Origin: Propionibacteriaceae bacterium
GTDB taxonomy: Bacteria > Actinomycetota > Actinomycetes > Propionibacteriales > Propionibacteriaceae
Assembly (NCBI GenBank): GCA_031261455.1
Contig: JAISJP010000019.1
Location: forward strand, 1 to 64,000
Direction of reading: 5' to 3'
DNA length: 64,000 bases
Both the position numbers and the translations under genes were made by a program. Each line of letters begins with the position of its first letter. Position 1 is the stretch's first letter. A model generated the notes under the pieces. The model was not told where the DNA came from and searched no databases. It saw only the letters and a program-made list of their open reading frames with translations. Of this stretch, positions 56,791 to 64,000 are shown piece after piece.

Positions 56791-58719
56791 CTAGTTGGTC
56801 CAAGCGTCCCAAAGGCGGGCGTACTCGCCGCCGGTGGCTAGCAGGTCATCGTGAGAGCCATACTCGACTATGCGACCGTCGATGACGACGGCGATGCGGT
56901 GGGCGTCGTGGGCAGTGTGCAGCCGGTGCGCGATGGCGACGACCGTGCGTCCGGTCAACAGGGCAGACATCGCACCCTCGACGTGGCGGGCGGTGGTCGG
57001 GTCGATCAGGGAGGTTGCCTCGTCGAGCACCAGAGTGTGCGGGTCGGCGAGCACTAGGCGCGCTAGGGCGATCTGTTGTGCCTGCGCGGGCGTCAACTGG
57101 TGATGACCGGAGCCGATCATGGTGTCCAGACCCTTGGGCAGCTTGCGCACCCAGTCAGCGGCTTCGACGGTGGCGAGCGCCTCCCACGTCTGCTCGTCGG
57201 TGGCGGTGGCTTCACGCGCCAACACGATGTTGTCGCGAATAGTGCCGACAAAGACGTGATGTTCTTGGGTGACCAGCGCCACCTCGGTGCGCAGTTTGTC
57301 CAGCGGCAGCCCCATCACGTTGGCGCCGCCGACACGAACAGTGCCAGAGCGGGGGGCGTTGATACCGGCCAGCAGGCGTCCCAAAGTGGACTTGCCGCCA
57401 CCGGACGGCCCCACCACCGCGAGCCGCTCGCCCGGCGTCAGATCTAGGGACACCCCGTGCAGCACGTCGTGACCCTCGCGGTAGGCAAAGTACAGGTCGG
57501 TCGCCACCAGGTGTTCGTCGGCAGGCTCTTCGCCGCTGGTCTCGCGGTCCGGCGGTACGGCAGCGATGCCCAGCAGACGGGACGCAGACGCGATGCCGCG
57601 CTGCACCCAGTTGAGCGTCATGATCATCAGTTCGATGGGGCTGACAAGTTGCTGCAGATAGAGCGTTGCTGCGGTGATCTGGCCGATGGTCACCAAGCCC
57701 TGACCGTAACCCCATCCGCCGATGATAAGCGCAAACACCAACGGCAACCGGTAGGCGAACCCAACCTCGACGAACAGTTCACTGCGCAGCATGGCGGTGA
57801 ACGTCTCCCGCTGCCCGGCCACCTCAATGTCGTCGTCGGTCGCGAACACCCGGTTGGCTTGCAGGTTCAACGCCTCGACGGTGCGCGCGCCCTCAACCGT
57901 CTCGGTGAGCGACGAGTTGATCTGGCCGTAGCTGATGGACTCGGCCACAAACCCGATGGTGCCAAAGCGCAGGTAACGCCTAGTGGCGACGGCCAACAGA
58001 CCTGCCGTGAACACCAGCGGCAACGCCAGCAGCCACGAGTTGAGCACCATCGCTACCGCCGTCGCTCCCACGGTAACCGCCGCGATGACGAAACGGGGCA
58101 GCGCCCAGCGCACCCCACCGGACATGGTTGCTACGTCACGGGTTACGCGCGTGACAAGGTCACCTGTGGACGCTGCCTCGACGGTCGAAACCGGCAGTTT
58201 GAGCACAGAACGGATCACGTGCTCGCGCGACTCCGCCACCATGTCCTGACCAAAGACGGCGCTCAGCGCTCGCGCCAGCATGTTGAAGGCCGCCTGCGCC
58301 ACGATCACTCCGATGACGATCAGACAGGTGCGGCTGACGTGCGCCATCGCGTCCGGGTGCGTGGTGGACGACACGTAGTCCACAAGCCCACCGAGCATAC
58401 TGGGCGCAATCAGCCCGGCAACTGCGGCTACGACGTTTGCCAAAATCATGGCCGTAACCACGCCCTTGCGGGTGCGAATCAGCTTGGCGATGAAACGCAC
58501 CACAGTGCCGTTATCGGTGACAGGAATGCCCAACTTCGGGGACCGCTGCGCCCAATACTTCTGCTGCGCAATCTCCCAGCGCAGATGGTGTTGCTTCAAG
58601 AAGATGCGGATGCGCTTCAGCGGCCCGCCCTCGATCTTTTCGTACAACTCATCCGGCACTTGGGACACCGGAGGTTCCTCAGACCAAGACGCTGCCGACC
58701 CCTCAAACAGTTCACTCAT
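56791..58719 (-). CDS. ABC exporter half-transporter with intact Walker motifs but degenerate signature
   Basis: 642 residues: six-helix exporter domain (about 70-370) and an ATPase domain. Walker A GPSGGGKSTLG, Q-loop VTQEHHVFVGT, Walker B TLVLDEATSLID and switch His in AIAHRLHTA are intact. The signature, however, reads LTPAQAQQ instead of LSGGQ. Its partner, encoded just upstream, shows the reverse pattern, so the two make a heterodimer with one working ATP site. ATG 58719 has AGGAGG eight bases upstream and overlaps the partner's end. Substrate unknown. Confidence 0.9.
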   Translation of the reverse strand: MSELFEGSAASWSEEPPVSQVPDELYEKIEGGPLKRIRIFLKQHHLRWEIAQQKYWAQRSPKLGIPVTDNGTVVRFIAKLIRTRKGVVTAMILANVVAAVAGLIAPSMLGGLVDYVSSTTHPDAMAHVSRTCLIVIGVIVAQAAFNMLARALSAVFGQDMVAESREHVIRSVLKLPVSTVEAASTGDLVTRVTRDVATMSGGVRWALPRFVIAAVTVGATAVAMVLNSWLLALPLVFTAGLLAVATRRYLRFGTIGFVAESISYGQINSSLTETVEGARTVEALNLQANRVFATDDDIEVAGQRETFTAMLRSELFVEVGFAYRLPLVFALIIGGWGYGQGLVTIGQITAATLYLQQLVSPIELMIMTLNWVQRGIASASRLLGIAAVPPDRETSGEEPADEHLVATDLYFAYREGHDVLHGVSLDLTPGERLAVVGPSGGGKSTLGRLLAGINAPRSGTVRVGGANVMGLPLDKLRTEVALVTQEHHVFVGTIRDNIVLAREATATDEQTWEALATVEAADWVRKLPKGLDTMIGSGHHQLTPAQAQQIALARLVLADPHTLVLDEATSLIDPTTARHVEGAMSALLTGRTVVAIAHRLHTAHDAHRIAVVIDGRIVEYGSHDDLLATGGEYARLWDAWTN

Positions 58720-60736
58720 GGTCCTCACCTCCTGCGGGCGCTAATCCTTCTCCCCGGATCACCACTGCGCGGTATTCGGCGTTGTCAGCGAGCAACTGCT
58801 CGTGTTTGCCTTGGGCAACAATGCGGCCGTCTACCAGCAGCGCAACGCGGTCTGCGTGTCGCAACCACAAGGGAGAAACGGTGGTGAGCACGGTGGTGCG
58901 GCCCATGCGATACTCAGGCAGACGCTCGGCAATCCGGGCCTCCGTGTGAGCGTCAACGGCGGATGTCGGCTCGACCAGTACCAAGACCTCGGGCTCGGTC
59001 AGCAGGGCGCGAGCCAGCACCAGACGTTGCCGCTGTCCGCCCGAGAGTCCACGTCCACGCTCATCTATATGCCCTTGCCAACCTCCCGGTAGCGACTCCC
59101 AGACATCATCTGCCGACGTGATACACAACACTCGTTCGCACTGCTCCCGCGTGTGGTTGGCCGTCGGGTCCAGCAATCGTTGTAGCGTTCCAGCAAACAC
59201 AACGGGGGATGCATCGGAGAGGACGATGCGACGGCGCACCTCGTCAAGTGGTAGTTGTCCGAGATCGACACCACCTAGACACACACCCCAGTCACCGCTG
59301 GCGGCAGCCGCATCGGCAGCGGCGATCTTGGCGCGCACGGCGGCCTTCTCGGCCCGTCTAGCCTTGGAGTCGCCGTCCTCATCCTCGTCAGGACTTATGT
59401 TGGTGGCGCTCAAATAGCGTCCCAATCGGTCGGCCAGTGCCGCAGAGTCGTCCGGTTCCGCGCTGACGATGATGGTCAACTGCCCCGCCTCGGCCACGAA
59501 TCCGCTTGCCAGGTCCTGGAGGCTGCAAGGTGCCGCGACTGACGTGGATCCTGCCGCTTCGCGCAGGATGACGGAGGAGGGTTCTGGAGCACTCCACGGG
59601 GGGTCTTGGCCTAGGACACCGATGGTTTTGGCGGCGGAGACCACGCCACTGGTCCACTTTTGGGCGGCTTCAAAGAACGTCTGGAATGGGAAGACTAGGA
59701 ATACCGCGTAGCCGAAGAAGCTCACCAACTCCCCCGTGGTCAACCGCCCGCCGAGCAGTTCGCCTGCTCCCATCCAGGTGAGCACCACCAGCAGGATGCC
59801 ACTCATGAGGGTGGACAGGGCGTCAATCGATGCCCACCAGGTGCCCACCTTGACGCCAGCCTCACGCACGCGCTGCGACTGTCGCGCATAGTTGTCGCCG
59901 AACGTCTTCTCGCCACCAATACCGCGCAGAATTCGCAGCCCGGCAACAATATCTACGGCCTGTCCGGTCAGGCGCGACGAACGCTCGCGCTCCACCAACT
60001 GGGCCTTCTGGATGGGTTTCAGCACCGGAGCCACGCCCAACACGATCAGCGGCGTGATGATCAGCAGCGCCAACCCCAACTTCACCGACGTCGCCAACAC
60101 CATCCCCGCGACCAACAAGAACGATACGAAAGCGCCGATCAGTCGCCCCGCAGCCTCCGTCACCGCGCCCAGCGAGTCCGAGTCTGACGATGCGATGGAC
60201 AGCATCTCGCCCGCCGGCACCCGCCGCGTGATCACGTGCCCCAACTGCGCCACCTTGCGCACCACCAACTTCTGCACCCGGTACAGCGCGATGATCCACG
60301 ACGCGGTTTGCGCAACGATCTGCACCGAGTCTGCCGACACGCTAAGCACGATGGTCAACAGCAAAAGCCCTGACCACAGCAGGGTCGCGCCCATGTCGTG
60401 CGACGTGATGCCGTCATCAATCGCGCGTCCCAACAGGTAAGGAGCCAACGCACCGGGCAGCAGCCAGATCAGCGACACCAGCCCCGTGAGCAGCACTATC
60501 TTCCACTGTCGCGCGATCAGCCACCAGATAAAGCGCCCCGGCCCGCGAACGTCAGGAACCTCTTCCTTCACCTGCGAGCAAGCAGGACGACCGCCCACCT
60601 CACCCGAGGGCTCGGATGACGCAGGCTTGGACAGCGGGACGGGCCCATCCTGAGTGAGCGTCTCGTCCAGGCGCGCGCAACCGCCCTCACGCACACGGCG
60701 CGTGTAGGCCTTGACGGTTGGCGGAAAACCCAGCAT
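58712..60736 (-). CDS. ABC exporter half-transporter with degenerate ATPase motifs but intact signature
   Basis: 674 residues: cytosolic N-terminal tail of about 70, six-helix exporter domain (about 70-370), then an ATPase domain in which Walker A is lost (SAEPDDSAALADRLG; no GKS/T), Q-loop Gln is lost (VLSDASPVVFAGT), Walker B Asp is Val (VLVLVEPTSAVD), and the switch His is lost (LTTVSPLWLRHAD). The signature [16 protein letters not shown] is perfect. A charged insertion (DEDEDGDSKARRAEKA onward) sits after the P-loop position. It should donate its signature to the partner's Walker A. Divergent from tadA. Confidence 0.9.
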   Translation of the reverse strand: MLGFPPTVKAYTRRVREGGCARLDETLTQDGPVPLSKPASSEPSGEVGGRPACSQVKEEVPDVRGPGRFIWWLIARQWKIVLLTGLVSLIWLLPGALAPYLLGRAIDDGITSHDMGATLLWSGLLLLTIVLSVSADSVQIVAQTASWIIALYRVQKLVVRKVAQLGHVITRRVPAGEMLSIASSDSDSLGAVTEAAGRLIGAFVSFLLVAGMVLATSVKLGLALLIITPLIVLGVAPVLKPIQKAQLVERERSSRLTGQAVDIVAGLRILRGIGGEKTFGDNYARQSQRVREAGVKVGTWWASIDALSTLMSGILLVVLTWMGAGELLGGRLTTGELVSFFGYAVFLVFPFQTFFEAAQKWTSGVVSAAKTIGVLGQDPPWSAPEPSSVILREAAGSTSVAAPCSLQDLASGFVAEAGQLTIIVSAEPDDSAALADRLGRYLSATNISPDEDEDGDSKARRAEKAAVRAKIAAADAAAASGDWGVCLGGVDLGQLPLDEVRRRIVLSDASPVVFAGTLQRLLDPTANHTREQCERVLCITSADDVWESLPGGWQGHIDERGRGLSGGQRQRLVLARALLTEPEVLVLVEPTSAVDAHTEARIAERLPEYRMGRTTVLTTVSPLWLRHADRVALLVDGRIVAQGKHEQLLADNAEYRAVVIRGEGLAPAGGEDHE

Positions 60737-60799
60737 AACGCGACAACTTTACTCGTAGGCTCCGCTCATCCAGTGGCCCCATTCCATGCGCGAGTGCGC

Positions 60800-60805
60800 T
60801 ATCTT
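60800..60805 (+). promoter_or_regulatory. -10 box of leaderless tadA transcript
   Basis: TATCTT, 7 bases before GTG 60813. Confidence 0.45.
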
Positions 60806-60812
60806 GGTGACT

Positions 60813-61322
60813 GTGAGCATGTGGGATGCAGCGATGCGCTTGGCGCTGGACGAGGCGCGCGTTGCACTCACGCACCAAGATGTGCCAGTTGGGGCAGTGG
60901 TGCTGGACGCTACCGGCACAGTGATTGCCGCCGCGCACAACGAGCGCGAACTGCGTGGTGACCCGCTGGCTCATGCCGAGGTCCTCGCCCTGCAACGTGC
61001 GGCTCAGGCGGTTGGTCGGTCTGACGCGGCCACTCAAGGCACTGAACTTGTGAGCGACAGCACCCCAAACTGGCGCTTGGACGACTGCACGTTAGTGGTG
61101 ACGCTGGAACCATGCACCATGTGCGCGGGAGCCATCGTTCAGGCCCGGATTGGACGCCTAGTATTCGGTACCTTTGACGAGAAGGCCGGTGCCGTGGCGT
61201 CGCTCTGGGACGTGGTCCGCGACTCCCGCTTGCCGCACCGTCCTGAAGTTGTCTCCGGCATCATGGCTGACGAGGCCGCCGCGCTCCTGCGCAAGTTTTT
61301 CACCTCCTTCCGGACTCCGTAA
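60813..61322 (+). CDS. tadA: tRNA adenosine(34) deaminase
   Basis: 169-residue zinc deaminase making inosine at the wobble base of tRNA-Arg(ACG). Zinc/catalytic motif HAEVLAL (His, Glu) and LEPCTMCAGAIVQARIGRLV (the PCxxC pair) with VPVGAVVLDATG upstream and VFGTFDEKAGAVASLWD after it, typical of TadA. About 20 extra residues (SDAATQGTELVSDSTPNW) sit between the two zinc motifs. GTG 60813 is placed 7 bases after TATCTT; ATG 60819 is an alternative. Confidence 0.94.
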   Translation: MSMWDAAMRLALDEARVALTHQDVPVGAVVLDATGTVIAAAHNERELRGDPLAHAEVLALQRAAQAVGRSDAATQGTELVSDSTPNWRLDDCTLVVTLEPCTMCAGAIVQARIGRLVFGTFDEKAGAVASLWDVVRDSRLPHRPEVVSGIMADEAAALLRKFFTSFRTP

Positions 61323-61443
61323 GTCTCTGTCATCGGCGTTCCACCACAGCCTCCGTCATGCTGCGCGAGCGAAGGGATGTCGCAGTATCCCTGTCCAGCG
61401 GTTGGACCCTCAAAACCACAGGAAAATGACAGGTAGGTGACCG

Positions 61444-61449
61444 TACAAT
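61444..61449 (+). promoter_or_regulatory. Possible -10 box upstream of the isomerase gene
   Basis: TACAAT, about 60 bases before ATG 61509; unlike the leaderless cases it leaves a leader with an AAAGG ribosome-binding site. Confidence 0.3.
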
Positions 61450-61508
61450 GGGTGGCATAGGTGGACAATGCGGCCCGCTTCGGGCTGTGGACAGAAAGGC
61501 TGTGCGCC

Positions 61509-62264
61509 ATGAGCAAGACATTCAAGATCGGGCAGATTGTGCCCAGCAGCAACGTGACAATGGAGACGGAGATTCCGGCGATGTTGGGCCTGCGTCAGCT
61601 CGCCATCCCCGATGAGCGCTTTACCTTCCACTCGGCACGGATGCGCATGAAGAAGGTTGTCAAAGAGGAGCTAGCGGCGATGGATGCAGAGAGCGACAAG
61701 TGCGCGCTGCAACTCTCCGACGCGCACGTCGATGTGATGGGCTACGCCTGCTTGGTCGCCATCATGGCGATGGGACATGGCTATCACCGCGTGAGCGAGG
61801 AGCGTTTGGCGAAGGTGGCCGCAGACAATGATGCCCCGGCCAAGGTGGTGACCAGCGCGGGCGCGTTGGTTGACGGGCTGGCCGTGCTGGGTGCCAAGAG
61901 AATCGTCGTAGTCAGCCCGTACATGGTGCCGCTCGCCGAACTCGTGGTGGACTACATAACCCACGAGGGTTTCGAGGTGCTGAAGTACCGCACCCTTGAA
62001 GTGGGCGACAACGTGGCAGTCGGCTGTCTCGACACCGCCGCCCTGCCCGGCTACGTAAAGGAACTCCCCTATCAGGACGCCGATGCCATCGTATTGAGCG
62101 CCTGCGTGCAGATGCCGAGCCTGGCCGCCGTGCCGCTGGTCGAGGCGATGACGGGCAAGCCGGTGCTCACGTCGGCAATCGCCACCACGTACGCCATGCT
62201 GAAGTCCCTGGGCCTGAAGACGTTCGTGCCCGGTGCTGGTGCTCTGCTCTCCGGCAACTTCTGA
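61509..62264 (+). CDS. Maleate isomerase / Asp-Glu racemase superfamily protein
   Basis: 251 residues. IGQIVPSSNVTMETEIPAML is the maleate isomerase N-terminal signature; the two catalytic cysteines of the fold can be seen in VMGYACLVAIM and VLSACVQMPSLAAV. Maleate isomerase turns maleate into fumarate, usually as the end of nicotinate breakdown, but no such genes are near, so a related racemase or decarboxylase role is possible. ATG 61509 (MSKTFK) has AAAGG nine bases upstream and matches family length; the frame could extend to 61461. Confidence 0.83.
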   Translation: MSKTFKIGQIVPSSNVTMETEIPAMLGLRQLAIPDERFTFHSARMRMKKVVKEELAAMDAESDKCALQLSDAHVDVMGYACLVAIMAMGHGYHRVSEERLAKVAADNDAPAKVVTSAGALVDGLAVLGAKRIVVVSPYMVPLAELVVDYITHEGFEVLKYRTLEVGDNVAVGCLDTAALPGYVKELPYQDADAIVLSACVQMPSLAAVPLVEAMTGKPVLTSAIATTYAMLKSLGLKTFVPGAGALLSGNF

Positions 62265-62342
62265 GCCGCTGACGCCCGGGTTTGGGAACGACACCGGGAG
62301 ACTGAAGCGGGGCTAGAGCGGCGACGCCACAGGGAGTTCGGG

Positions 62343-62348
62343 TAGATT
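62343..62348 (+). promoter_or_regulatory. -10 box of leaderless nfo transcript
   Basis: TAGATT, 7 bases before ATG 62356. Confidence 0.5.
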
Positions 62349-62355
62349 CGGATAC

Positions 62356-63150
62356 ATGAGCATTCTTATCGGGTCGCATGTTTCGGCCAGCGACGCCATT
62401 GAAGAGGCGCGGGTGCGTGATGCCCAGTTGGCGCAGTTCTTTCTGGGGTCTCCACAGCGGTGGAGCGCGCCCAGCGTCAGCTATCCGGGGGGCGCGGCGG
62501 CGCTCAAAGCGGACGCGGCACATGCCGGGGTCGGGCTTTACGTACACGCTGCCTACCTGATCAATATTGCGTCGCCCAACCCGAAGGTGCGGTTTCCGTC
62601 ACGCAAACTGCTGCAGGACACCTGCACTCTCGCAGGCCAAGTTGGCGCCAAGGGCGTGATTGTCCACGGTGGGCACGTCACTGAGGGCGCTCCCATCGAA
62701 ACCGGCTATGACAACTGGTTTAAGATGATTGACTCACTAGAGACGGAGGTGCCGCTGCTCATCGAGAACACCGCTGGTGGCAAGCATGCGATGGCGCGTT
62801 ACTGTGAGTCGCTGGCCCGGCTGTGGGAGCGTATCTCTAGCGCGTCCGGATTTGCGCACGTGGGATTCTGCCTTGACACCTGCCACGCGCACGCTGCCGG
62901 GGAGCTGCTCGACACTCTCGTGGAGCGCGTCAAAGCCATTACCGGACGCATCGATCTAGTACATGCCAACGACTCGCGCGACGCTTTCGGCTCCGGGGCC
63001 GACAGGCACACCAACCTCGGTGCGGGCACCATTGACCCTGACGCCCTAGTCGCCGTCGTCCGGGAGGCAGCCTGCGACGCCCTAGTGGAGACCCCAAACG
63101 GTGCCGAAGCTCAAGCAGCAGACATCGCCTGGTTGCGCGACCGACTGTGA
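62356..63150 (+). CDS. nfo: Endonuclease IV (AP endonuclease)
   Basis: 264-residue metal-dependent TIM-barrel enzyme that cuts DNA at abasic sites, the step after Ung. Family signatures in order: IGSHVSASDAIE, VHAAYLINIASPN, HGGH, LLIENTAGG (metal Glu), GFCLDTCHAHAAG, and LVHANDSRDAFGSGADRH then NLGAGTI. All three AP-endonuclease family 2 motifs are intact. TAGATT box and no Shine-Dalgarno before ATG 62356. Ends 10 bases from the convergent response regulator. Confidence 0.95.
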   Translation: MSILIGSHVSASDAIEEARVRDAQLAQFFLGSPQRWSAPSVSYPGGAAALKADAAHAGVGLYVHAAYLINIASPNPKVRFPSRKLLQDTCTLAGQVGAKGVIVHGGHVTEGAPIETGYDNWFKMIDSLETEVPLLIENTAGGKHAMARYCESLARLWERISSASGFAHVGFCLDTCHAHAAGELLDTLVERVKAITGRIDLVHANDSRDAFGSGADRHTNLGAGTIDPDALVAVVREAACDALVETPNGAEAQAADIAWLRDRL

Positions 63151-63160
63151 CGCTCGCTAA

Positions 63161-63844
63161 CTAGCTCGCGTTGTCGTGTTGCGGCCTGAGATGATGGGCC
63201 ATCATAGCTAACTCGACGCGGTTGCGACAGCCTGTCTTGGCCAGCATGTGACTCACGTGCGTCTTAATTGTGGTCTCTGTTAGACCGATGGTCTGGCCGA
63301 TCTGGGCGTTTGTGGCGCCGCCAACGAGTTGCGCCAATATCTCGTGTTCTCGGTCGGTGAGCGAACTCAGTGGGCCACCGCCAGCGAGCCGAGCACTCAG
63401 GTCAGGCAGACGCGGCACCATGAAGGCAAGCAGGCGTTTTGTTCCTGTAGGTGACAGCACGTAGTGATCATCAGCCACACTGCGTATCGAGTCCAACAGA
63501 AACGTGGGTTCCGAGTCTTTGAGGATGAACCCACTTGCACCTGCTTTCAGGGCAGCGAACATGTACTCGTCCTCATCGAAAGTTGTCAGCACCAGCACGC
63601 GAATAGAACTACCCAGTTCCCGCAGTTGCCGCGTCGCTTCAATTCCATCCATGCCTGCCATGTGGATGTCCATTAGCGCCACATCCACAGTGGTGCCTGC
63701 CGCGTTTTCTAGGGCCTCGACACCATCACTTGCCTCCCCGACGACCACCATGTCGTCAGTCGTTTCAATTAGCCAAGCGATGCTGCGGCGAACCAAGGCT
63801 TGGTCATCAACTACCAGAACTCTAATGGGCTGATTGTCGTTCAT
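63161..63844 (-). CDS. NarL/FixJ-family response regulator
   Basis: 227 residues. Receiver: VVDDQALVRRS, phospho-acceptor Asp in VALMDIHMAGMDG, LVLTTFDEDEYMFAAL (Thr), FILKDSEP (Lys). C-terminal LuxR helix-turn-helix: LTDREHEILAQLVGGATNAQ, ETTIKTHVSHMLAKTGCRNR. ATG 63844 follows GGTAGGC; a start at 63859 is possible. No sensor kinase lies inside the window; one could lie beyond the right edge. Paralogue of 8059-8781. Confidence 0.92.
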   Translation of the reverse strand: MNDNQPIRVLVVDDQALVRRSIAWLIETTDDMVVVGEASDGVEALENAAGTTVDVALMDIHMAGMDGIEATRQLRELGSSIRVLVLTTFDEDEYMFAALKAGASGFILKDSEPTFLLDSIRSVADDHYVLSPTGTKRLLAFMVPRLPDLSARLAGGGPLSSLTDREHEILAQLVGGATNAQIGQTIGLTETTIKTHVSHMLAKTGCRNRVELAMMAHHLRPQHDNAS

Positions 63845-63931
63845 GCCTACCGACTCCACTCACCAAACTATTGGCCGACACATCGCGGATGCCTCGGCTG
63901 AGGTTATTTGGGGGTGTCTGTAGGCGTCTTG

Positions 63932-63960
63932 TTGACTCCGTCCAGAACAATGACTTTACT
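63932..63960 (+). promoter_or_regulatory. Putative promoter reading off the right edge
   Basis: TTGACT (63932-63937), 17-bp spacer, TTTACT (63955-63960). Spacing is ideal and the -35 is good. The gene served would lie beyond the window. Confidence 0.35.
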
Positions 63961-64000
63961 AGTTGAGAGGGCTAAACTGGCAACCAAACAGGCAATTTTG

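Noticed and set aside
57457..58887. 476-codon open frame antisense to the ABC exporter subunit
   Set aside because: Arg/His/Gln-rich translation with no family signature; mirrors codon bias of the real gene on the other strand.

Overview
The window is chromosomal DNA from a moderately GC-rich actinobacterium. Evidence: an FtsB-DUF501-Ppx gene block, actinobacterial-type UDP-galactopyranose mutase and fused RmlC-RmlD, GTG starts, and an infC with an AUU start. I cannot fix the family; the fused OppD/OppF ATPase and the rml layout resemble Bifidobacteriales/Actinomycetales. No rRNA genes, insertion sequences, phage genes or CRISPR arrays were seen.

Layout. 1-9.96 kb: partial infC (minus) with a long leader, ung, a K+ channel with two RCK domains beside DUF6394, an SRPBCC protein, a lipoprotein, an ammonium transporter fused to a PII domain with a GlnR-like operator array upstream, a NarL-type response regulator, a tRNA with anticodon UAA but no long variable arm, and ppx. 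9.95-17 kb (minus): DUF501, ftsB, then a peptide ABC transporter operon (oppA-oppB-oppC-oppDF) with a strong hairpin between oppA and oppB. 17.1-51.8 kb: a large surface-polysaccharide locus. It holds a polyprenyl-phosphate sugar-1-phosphate transferase, rmlB/A/CD (dTDP-L-rhamnose), glf (UDP-galactofuranose), ugd (UDP-glucuronate), gmd plus a reductase-like partner (GDP-6-deoxyhexose), about a dozen glycosyltransferases, a hexapeptide acyltransferase, a Wzx flippase, a Wzy-like polymerase, a Wzz-like protein with a kinase-like but P-loop-less tail, and also an ABC exporter (wzm/wzt). It therefore appears to contain both the Wzx/Wzy and the ABC export route. The part from about 25 to 43 kb looks more AT-rich and contains a probable gene remnant. 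51.9-64 kb: a secreted HExxHxxGxxH metalloprotease with C-terminal DUF5648-like repeats, a long-chain acyl-CoA synthetase with a palindromic operator, a heterodimeric ABC exporter whose two halves show complementary loss of catalytic motifs, tadA, a maleate isomerase-like protein, endonuclease IV and a second NarL-type regulator.

Two patterns cut across the window. At least 13 genes have a TANNNT -10 box 6-8 bases before an ATG/GTG with no Shine-Dalgarno, the mark of leaderless mRNAs. The tetranucleotide CTAG, rare in most bacteria, is locally very common.
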